NCBI GenBank assembly: GCA_030062745.1
Contig: CP099840.1
Coordinates: forward strand, 620,001-684,000
DNA: 64,000 bases
Reading direction: 5' to 3'
DNA from: Capitulum mitella
Lineage: Eukaryota > Arthropoda > Thecostraca > Pollicipedomorpha > Pollicipedidae
Shown: positions 11,896 to 64,000 of the stretch, in pieces
Numbering within the stretch: the first letter of the stretch is position 1
How the letters are laid out: each line of letters begins with the position of its first letter
The notes under the pieces: generated by a model
Told to the model about the DNA's origin: nothing
Seen by the model: the letters and a program-made list of their open reading frames with translations, nothing else
Database searches by the model: none
Program-made: the position numbers and the translations under genes

Positions 11896-12093
11896 GTAGC
11901 CACATGGTTCTAGCCACATCTCAGAAATGGGGGGAGAGCAAATCAGAATCTGGAGGCCAATGCAGCCCAAAATCATATTTTTCACTCAGAAATTGCAAAC
12001 AATATCTACTTTTTGACTTAAACAGGAGGAGAAAAGCCCATTTTGCCAGAATCTGGGACAGATGTTCACCCAGCCTCCATGGCTTCACCCATG
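11896..12093. repeat. Diverged dispersed repeat, copy B
   Basis: Second copy of the element at 10985-11190, about 900 bases downstream. Shared blocks include tagccaca, atctcagaaatggggggaga, cagcccaaaatcatat and aaagcccattttgccag. The two copies differ by substitutions and small indels, so the duplication is not recent. Confidence 0.65.
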
Positions 12094-12691
12094 CATAGCC
12101 AAGATTTTCTAGGGGGGGGGCAAATGTTGAATTATGTCATATGCCACTGACATATGACAGAATTTATGTGAAAAAGTGTCAGTTTTATATAACTGACCTT
12201 ATACTTAACATACAGGAAAACATGTAATGTTTGTTTTCCTACAAGGGATGTGCCACAGACTTTTGACTGTGGGGTACTACCTGGGGTGCCACCCAGGGCA
12301 ATACTATACTTTTTCACCTTTCCACAGACCACTTTTGCCATACATACAGTAAAGAAGAGCTCAAACTTTCCTATAAAAGCAAGAAATGGTGACACTATGG
12401 GTATGGTTTCAAAAGGAAATGGAATTACATTTCTCTGTAAGCAAATGCGACCAGAATGGGCAGCCCCATCTTGTTTACAATGTCTTTGCTCCAAGGATGC
12501 CCTATGCAACATCACCAGTAAATGATACTAAAGGCTGCAGTCTGATAAATGGATGTTCAAAGGGCTTAATGTTGCACCAAAGGCTCAACCCCACATCAGA
12601 GATGCGGCACTGGATACTAGAGGCTGCAGGCTGATAAAGAGTGTGACCTGACTTCACTCTGTCCAACAGAAGTTAGGTTGTGCAACTTAAC

Positions 12692-12810
12692 AGGTTAGGC
12701 TAGGCTAGGCTAGGCTAGGTTAGGTTAGGTTAGGTTAGGTTAGGTTTGGTTTGGTTTGGTTTGGTTTGGTTTGGTTTGGTTACGGTCAGGTTAGGTTAGG
12801 TTGGGTTAGT
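12692..12810 (+). repeat. Interstitial telomere-like array (TTAGG and variants)
   Basis: The array consists of about four TAGGC units, then about six TTAGG units, then about eight TTTGG units, and after a short break two more TTAGG units. TTAGG is the canonical telomere repeat of most arthropods. The ordered blocks of single-base variants show local homogenisation after the variant arose. Confidence 0.9.
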
Positions 12811-13314
12811 CATCTTTTTTACTATGTATAAGATTATATTGATGATGTCATTATGCCCTACATACCTTCACCTTGGGAACTGCCCTTTTTGACTTTGTTA
12901 CTGTAGGATTGCAGCAGAAGTCCAGGAGACAAATGGTGCAGTGGTCAGCAACAAATGAAGTGGAAATATTTTCCAGTTTTTTTTTTTGCTTTCTTGATCT
13001 TGAAATGATATTATGCAGCAATCAAGTCAAATGTATTTAACTCAGAACCATATGTTGTATGGTTTTTATGCCATTTATGCTGCTTTCCACTGCCTGATAA
13101 AAATTTCATGTATGGCCCAGCTCAGACTACAAAGGTCTTGAAAGCTGAAAGGAGACCCCCCAAGAAATTACTCAAGGGTAATGGGTATAGGCAGCATCCC
13201 ACAATCACATCTGTGGGATACTGGTGCCACATGTACTCCATGGCACCACTGCCAAAGCTTTTGTGGCATATATCACTATTTCATGTTCTTGCAACACCAC
13301 TTAATACCTAGTGC

Positions 13315-13386
13315 AGACCGTTTGGCTCGGGAAGGGCATGGCTTCCGTACCCTCCTGTTCCATGCCCTTCCCGAGCCAAACGGTCT
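13315..13386. repeat. Perfect 27-bp inverted repeat with 18-nt loop
   Basis: Positions 13315-13341 (agaccgtttggctcggg...) are exactly complementary to 13360-13386, separated by 18 bases. A transcript would fold into a 27-bp hairpin with no mismatch. The surroundings are AT-rich and the arms are GC-rich. It could be a foldback or MITE remnant, a small-RNA precursor, or a recent inverted duplication. Confidence 0.9.
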
Positions 13387-14008
13387 ACTCCTGTGCCCTT
13401 GATCTGTCATCAGTACGATACAAAATTCAGGGAGCAAGACAGCTGTGTCTCTTTCCTTGTTTAAACATAAAATATATTTGGAAACAAATGTGTACACACC
13501 TACCGTAAACAACAACCTTCTGAACTAATATCAGGCACAAATATAGATGATTATCTCCAGGCTTTCCGCCAGCACAGCCAGCTTTGCACAACAACCGGTA
13601 TTCAAATACGCCAAATGCTGTGCATGTTACACCGAGTCAGCTTCCGTGTGCCGGGCGGTCAACAAACATTAGAGGTGGGCCAACGACGCTAGGCATCAGG
13701 TTATCATCCGGTACTTTAAATTCACTGTGGCGTTGCCTCAGTCCCCCATAGCGTGTGAACATGCCCGAGGGCATTTTTAGTTCTTTCAACTCTCTGCACT
13801 CTTTGTTCGTAAATCTACGAGAACAAGTTTTCTTGACCTTTCTGGAGCAACAGCAATACACTGCATTCGATTGTTGTTTTAAAACTTCCGAGGTGACATT
13901 GGCACTATATTTTTCCACGTTGATCCATCCGCGTTACGCCGCGATCGTCCGCAACGGTGTGCAGCGCTTACCAGTCAAAGAAACAATGCTATTTACAGTC
14001 GATGAGTT

Positions 14009-36155
<22,147 letters not shown>

Positions 36156-37753
36156 CGGCTGGCCGGCCGGGGCCGCCGCAGGCCCGGCCGGCGCGCCGTT
36201 CGGCGCCGTGCGCGCCACGCTCAAGCTGTGACCTGAGGGGCGCCGGGCCGGCGCGGACCGGACCCCTGTGTGCGCTGGTTGTGGAGTCTGCGCGTGTGCG
36301 TCCGGCGCCGCCCGGGGCCACGGGCGCGGCGTCGGACCGAGCTGCCGCTGATCAAACGGGTGAATCCGTGGCGTCGCTCGCCGTCGCTTTGTCTCACGCG
36401 GGTGTTCAATGAAGCTCGTCGCAATGGTCGCTCGTGCAGTGGTGCAGACACGGGGCAGCTGTTACTGGTAAATGTATTTTCCGGCGGCTGGCGTCGCGGG
36501 GATGCGGGCCGGCGGACCCGACCCCGGCACCAGAGGGCGCGGAGACCGGTGGCCGCCAGCACCCCGACGGTTAGTCACCAGGCTGGGTTAGACGGCGACG
36601 ACCAGCGCCGTCTCAGCTACGTACAACAACGCGCCGCGCGCTCGAAACCGGTATAAACAGAGCCCGTCCAAGCGAAGCGTGACCAAGCCAAACAGAAGCG
36701 GCGTGTTATTCTAGTTTCAATACGGAGCACAACGTCGTGCATAGCGGCGCACCGCGCGGAACACACCGATCAGAATTCCATGGCGGACACGCGGTCCTCA
36801 CGTGCCTCGTGCCGACTCTGCGACGGAGCCCGGCAGAGGACGCTCTCACGCCGCGTGAGACGTCTCGCCTCAAGCGTGGGCCCAGCCGGGCACGGTCACG
36901 CCTCGCAGCCGCGCGGGCCGGGAAGAGTCACGTTTCACACGCACGCGCGCGGACAGAAACGGCTGGAGAGGCAGGGTTCAGACCTCACGTGGCGATAGCC
37001 AGGTGGGTGGCTTATCTACAGGCAGTGTACGTGCTAATGGTGAGCTGGCCGGACAGCCCGGCTGAGGGCGCTGACCAGGACTGAAGCGCAGCGAAACACG
37101 ACAGGAAGCGGCAGATGAGGACGGAGAGCGCTGACCAGCGGCCCTTCAAAGGGAGGGACGGCCGTCTGTCGGACGCACGCACGCAGACGCGCAAACATGC
37201 GTGAAGAAACCTCTGGGCGAATGCGACAGATTCCTCCTGGACGCCTGTGAAACAGCACCAACGCATCGCGTTGAAACAAAGCGCTAGTCAGATGCAATCC
37301 TCTTCGCCTTGTATCTTCAGTTACGTCGGGTTGACAATTTGACAGAACGCTTACGAAACGCCGCGTTCAGAAGAGTCCGCGACACTCTGCACACGGGCTC
37401 GCGCCGCGCGAAAGCCTATCGTCTTCACCTTGATGACTAGCACGCTATCTCATCCAACCTCTAGCTGACACATGATAAGCCCGAGTTAACAAGACTACAA
37501 TAAGCTTTTAGTCATGTAAGCCGACGCGACCATCACGCGCTATCTCGCATCCACACCACGCCCGCACCTGCACAGTCACGTGACCTCGCAGCAGGCCCGT
37601 GTCTCGGGCCACGCGGCCTCGTCCGTCGCCCAAACACACGGCAAGAGAGTCAAGTCGGCGCGCAAAGAAGCGTAGCGCTGAGCTGCCAGGGCGGCAGCCG
37701 CGGCGCGTCCGCCGGCGGCGCCGTGAGATGTCGCTAGCGGCGGGCGCTGCCGA
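36156..37753. other. Convergent intergenic region between BRWD3 and the LD-motif gene
   Basis: GC-rich DNA between two facing stop codons, expected to hold both 3' UTRs. I see no convincing AATAAA for either strand and no further gene. Confidence 0.5.
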
Positions 37754-59444
<21,691 letters not shown>

Positions 59445-59445
<1 letters not shown>

Positions 59446-59640
59446 TTCGAGTCAGTCGCTGCAACAGAACGGCCACAGGTCACGCCGCGGAACACCCTGG
59501 TGATGACAGATCGAGTCATTTGCCGGCACAGAATGGACCAAACGAATTAGGCTCCAGCGATCGAGTCACTCGCTGGTGCACGGTGGAGTGAGTTGGGCGC
59601 TTCATGTCGAGTCAGTCGTTGGAGCAGAGCGAAAGAGGCA
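59445..59640 (-). repeat. Acceptor-derived degenerate repeat upstream of the LD-motif start codon
   Basis: Minus-strand acceptor and leader (gttctgttgcagcgactgac, tcgaa, ATG) are echoed upstream at about 59510, 59560 and 59610 as variants around a(a/g)tgactcgat or cgactgactcgac preceded by gtgc- or ctcc-type words. Spacing is about 50 bases and divergence high. Confidence 0.55.
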
Positions 59641-62600
59641 GGGCCACAGCTAGAGTCCATCGTCTGTACAGAACGAAGGGAATCAGAGACGGTACAGCGA
59701 ATCACCTAACAGCCACCAGCACGTTGTGTGAGTCCAACGGTGTTCGCGAATCCTTTCTCCACGTTCAAGCAACACAAGAAACGCACCAGACAGACAGCAA
59801 AGGGCCTCAGACGCCGCGCCGACGGGCCGAACGGAACAGTCGAGCCCAGCCAGGCGCAAACCAACACAGAAATCCGCGCTCGGCTGCCTGCCAACATCAA
59901 CTTCCCGTCTCGCGGAGGCGGTGGCAGGTAACACCACGGGGGGCGTCGCGGCAGCGGGAGGGGAGGGGGCAGCTAACGCCAGGAAGGATTTCGGCACCAC
60001 CGACTCGACAGTGCGTCGGTATGCGGCGGCCGGAGTCCTGTCCTGGGTTGGCGGGAGAATGAGTCAGACCTTGGCCGAGGGCTTCGAAAGGCCCTGTGAG
60101 AGGCTGTGTGTGTCAAAACGGTGGGCACGGAACGGCGGCAGGCCATGTCTGAAAGCTATCTATAGGGACGGTCTATATAGCGTCTATCTATAGCGCAGGT
60201 CATGCGCGAGCAATGTGTGTGCCAAACCATGCCCGGGGCTAAAACAATCGCAAGCCAAAAGCAATCGGGCGAAGTTTTTACGGCGGTTCGTAAATAAGAG
60301 ACAATGAGCCTTGTGCTGGTATTCAAAGCAGCGTGATTCTGGTGGAAAACGACGTACGCCGGAAACCAGAAAGCGTCTTGCCGCGGAGACATGTGCTCCC
60401 AGTTGCTGTGACGTCACAACCACCTATCTGCCTCGGACATTCCTCAAATCAGCACGGCTCCACGTCTTTGGAGGCTTCCTTCGCTGTCGCAAGGAGGTCG
60501 CCGCGTGGCCGCGGGCATGACTCACTCGCAGACACGCGCAGTCCGGCCGCGGCAGCCCAGAGCAGCAGCATCCAGCCGTGAACGCCGCGGGCCGTTACAC
60601 AGAGCGCCGATCGAATATCGCCGGTCGCGCCCTCCGCCGCCGCAAGCGCCGCCGCATGTCGTGCGCTCTTTGTGCGTCTCCGCGCGAGGACCCGTGCTCG
60701 GTCCTACTTAACCGGAGGACGGGGCGGCGCAGGTGCAGTGTGCCGTCTGAAGCAGTCGGGGCCCCGCTGTTGGTCCGCTGCGAACTGCCCGTCCCTGCAG
60801 TCTTTCAGTCAGGAGTCTGCAGTCCCGAGGTCATCCGGCCCCTGAGGACTGCCAGTCTCCGTCAGGGTGCGTCCTCCGAAGGCACTCCCCTCAGAGGAGC
60901 CGACAGACTGCGCGGACCGGCGGCGACCGAGAGCCAGACTCGGCCTCAGCACGGCGCCAGCCTCAGCAGGTGAGGCCAGCCTCAGCAGGTGAGCGCTCGG
61001 AGCGGGACAGCGCGCTCCCGTCGCGTCGCGCCAGGTTCGCTGTCGCTCAGACGGCGAGCCGACCGCTCGGTCCGTCTGTGTGTCGGAACAGCTCGCCGCT
61101 GTAACGTCGAATCTGTGGAGACAAGCTGACGGGCGCAATCCCATATGGATTTATGGGTCCAAGAAGATTCTGGGGTACAAAAAGAGTCGAATCGGCTCCG
61201 ACGCCCAAATGTATGTTGGCTCTGGCCCCGGTATGGGTCGCCTTTGTGATGGGTATGCCACTAATGGTGGGCACACAATGGCCTATTGCTGCTGTGGCAT
61301 TTGGCCTGTGACATAACCAGTTATCTCGGGAGGGCTACTGTCAGTGGCAGACATCTGAACCTAGCACATCTTGCGAGATTACACGCGGTAGGCTTTCGCA
61401 ATGGCTCGACGTTTCTGGGAACGAGACGCCAACGCGCAAGTTTTCGTCGGGCTCACCAACCGGTTTGGTGCTCGCCATAAAAGGCGAAGCTCTCGGACCC
61501 GTCCTAGCATAAGTTCAGACCCTTTGCGTTGTACTGCTCACAGAGTCTGTGCCACGAAATGTTATCAACAACGTGCTGAACAAACAAGATCCCCGTAAGG
61601 TCGCGTAGAAAATCACACATGTCGGGACTGCTTTCTGTCATTCTCAGCCAAAGCCCACGCTCGGCGGGCCATGACATCACTCGCCGCCCCAGACAATTCC
61701 CGCAGTAATGACGTGATACACAGACCCTGACAGTGGTGACGTCATCCCTGACCACGGGAAGCTGCCCACGCCCTGCGTGCTCCTTAAACCTCGGACTAGG
61801 CCCGCTGAGGCCCGCCTCTTTTTGGCGCGAGCGCGTGGGAGCCGCCCCCGCCGGCGCGCCAGCTGCGCGCAGGCCCCGTGACGTCACGCACGCGCACGCT
61901 GCGTGGGGCGTCGTGGCGACGACCTTTGGCAGAGTGCCAGCTGCCGGTGACCCAGAATGCCGGTCCGGCGCTGGCAGGGCTTGATGCGTCGATCGCAGCG
62001 ACGGGCAAATGGATCACGCCGACCGGATGGCGCCTGAGTTACGACCTCTCGCCGCCGGACGGTGAGGCGCTATTGCCCGAACGGCACCCGGGGTCGTCTG
62101 ACGACTGTGCTGGGTCACTGGCGACTGGATCTTGTCACGTGACCAGCCGCACCGCTCGCCCAGAGGCGGAGAGCAGCGGCGTTCGAAAGGAAAGCCGGAA
62201 ATCCCGTCATCGGGGCGGCATTCTGTGCGACCGCCACGTCAGTCAAGGCATCCTTCCAATCAGGTGTGAGCTCGCCAGCGATGTGCGCAAGAAAGGCCCG
62301 ATAGCCTCGAACAATGCGCTGCCGTAAAAACAACTGGCGCATTTGACGTGGGCGCGGCACGCTCCCACGCCCCGGCCGCCGGCGCCACGGCCAGGCGGCA
62401 CAGCTGTCGCCGCCGGCGGGAGAAGGATGACGTCACACTCCTCCCGCCGCGTCCGGACAGACATCTGCCGGTGGCGGGGTGCCCTGCGGCGCCGCAGGGG
62501 TCACCTCCGGGGCCACGGGCCGTGAGCAGGGTAACGCGCTGATGACGGGGCGGCCAGCAGGAAAAACCGTCTGTCACGGGCTTCGCTGGACCGGCGGTCG

Positions 62601-63050
62601 CCCGCGGCGCGTGCCGGTCGTGTCTTTTCGATGCTGCAGGGAGCGGGGGTCCTGCTATCCCTACGACCAGTTCGGTTTGTGAGGTCAAAACTTCCTTGTT
62701 TCGATGCGACGACACGGAGGAACTTTTACCCCGTTGCGGACGGAAGTTTTTTTTTAATGCCATGCTGCCGTGTTCGTGCTACATTGCAACTAAGGGTTAT
62801 CATTTGGTGATCTGAATTCCGTTGTACCCCAAGCGGCAGCAGGATCGTTTGTTCGATTCCACTGTTGGCGTCGGTTTGTGCTAGTTCCCCAGCAACCGTC
62901 GGCTTAGTTCGCCGCTGCTGCGGAAAGCTCATTCATCCCCTCCATAACGATATCCGTTCTGCTGCTGCCACGGGTAAGGTTCGTCGTGTCGCTCCTGTCT
63001 CCTGCGGCCCGTTCTGCCGCCTGTACACGGCCTGGTCTGTTCCGCTGAGC
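59641..63050. other. No gene recognised upstream of the LD-motif gene
   Basis: GC-rich sequence expected to contain the 5' UTR exon(s) and promoter of the minus-strand gene. TATATAG-like words occur near 60170-60190 and a cataaaagg word near 61476, but neither can be tied to a start site. Open frames show no family resemblance. Confidence 0.4.
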
Positions 63051-63054
63051 GGCC

Positions 63055-63865
63055 TGCTCCGCTGCTGCTGACGCAGGGTCTACTGTTGCCAGTCCGTGGC
63101 GGACGCGGCTTGTTCCGCTGGGTGGCCTGCTCCGCTGCTGCTGACGCAGGGTCTACTGTTGCCAGTCCGTGGCGGACGCGGCTTGTTCCGCTGGGTGGCC
63201 TGCTCCGCTGCTGCTGACGCAGGGTCTACTGTTGCCAGTCCGTGGCGGACGCGGCTTGTTCCGCTGGGTGGCCTGCTCCGCTGCTGCTGACGCGGGGTCT
63301 GCCTGTTGCCGGTCCGCGGCGGACGCGGCTTGTTCCGCTGAGCGGCCTGCTCCGCTGCTGCTGACGCGGGGTCTGCCTGTTGCCGGTCCGCGGCGGACGC
63401 GGCTTGTTCCGCTGGGTGGCCTGCTCCGCTGCTGCTGACGCGGGGTCTACTGTTGCCAGTCCGTGGCGGACGCGGCTTGTTCCGCTGGGTGGCCTGCTCC
63501 GCTGCTGCTGACGCGGGGTCTGCCTGTTGCCGGTCCGCGGTGGACGCGGCTTGTTCCGCTGGGTGGCCTGCTCCGCTGCTGCTGACGCGGGGTCTGCCTG
63601 TTGCCGGTCCGTGGCGGACGCGGCTTGTTCCGCTGGGTGGCCTGCTCCGCTGCTGCTGACGCGGGGTCTGCCTGTTGCCGGTCCGCGGTGGACGCGGCTT
63701 GTTCCGCTGGGTGGCCTGCTCCGCTGCTGCTGACGCGGGGTCTACTGTTGCCAGTCCGTGGCGGACGCGGCTTGTTCCGCTGAGCGGCCTGCTCCGCTGC
63801 TGCTGACGCGGGGTCTGCCTGTTGCCGGTCCGTGGCGGACGCGGCTTGTTCCGCCGCTGGCCGGA
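63055..63865. repeat. 73/74-bp minisatellite, about 11 copies
   Basis: The unit contains gacgcggcttgttccgctgg, gtggcctgctccgctgctgc and tgacgcggggtct, followed by either ctactgttgccagtcc (73 bp) or gcctgttgccggtcc (74 bp). Copies are nearly identical, so the array is young. It ends abruptly near 63865. Frames on both strands are artefacts. Confidence 0.96.
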
Positions 63866-64000
63866 CGTGCCGGCGGAGGCGCCGCTCGTAAAGCCCACTG
63901 CCAGCTGCGCTGAACGGGCCGGCATCATGCACAACTGGCCAGCACAACAGGCAATGCACGACAGGAAAGGGGGGCGGCCACCGACTGATGCACGCGGGCG

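Noticed and set aside
63080-63934. Long Pro/Arg/Ala frames over the 74-bp array
   Set aside because: Pure repeat translation, open on both strands, with no recognised motif.

Overview
The window is eukaryotic nuclear DNA: multi-exon genes with GT-AG introns, an intronic tRNA gene, and abundant mini- and microsatellites. An interstitial run of TTAGG (the arthropod telomere motif, 12692-12810), GC-rich third codon positions and the protein sequences suggest an arthropod. A crustacean such as a barnacle is plausible, but no species can be named. All exon models were joined by eye from splice sites, reading phase and remembered family sequence; no search was run.

Layout. (1) 978-6841, minus strand: seven coding exons of the ER SNARE USE1, with a sense-strand tRNA-Val(CAC) gene in its last intron. 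(2) 8575-8877, minus: a small uncertain ORF. (3) 8960-13600: AT-richer, gene-poor DNA with a decayed tandem array, a diverged repeat pair, the TTAGG-like array and a perfect 27-bp inverted repeat. (4) 14009-36155, plus: a complete BRWD3/PHIP-type gene in 29 exons (N-terminal helical region, WD40 propeller, cryptic Tudor region, two bromodomains, long acidic/basic tail). Its last exon carries an apparent 1-base insertion. (5) 37754-59445, minus and convergent with BRWD3: a large gene not recognised by name. It encodes three paxillin-like LD motifs, Thr/Tyr-rich repeats and a C-terminal CaaX box. (6) 59459-64000: upstream DNA with no supported gene and a 74-bp minisatellite at the end.

The most unusual feature is shared by all three large genes. 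Many introns contain tandem arrays whose unit is a copy of an adjacent exon-intron junction, so a splice donor or acceptor plus flanking exon sequence is repeated from 2 to nearly 40 times beside the real site. I count eleven BRWD3 introns plus introns of USE1 and the LD-motif gene. Some arrays stay open in the exon frame (69-bp units at 21352-21834), so alternative acceptors could insert 23-residue modules. Whether these copies are spliced, or are only a slippage product retained in introns, cannot be decided from sequence alone.

The genes have unrelated cellular roles (ER membrane fusion, chromatin reading, probable cytoskeletal or membrane scaffold). I see no operon-like cooperation among them.
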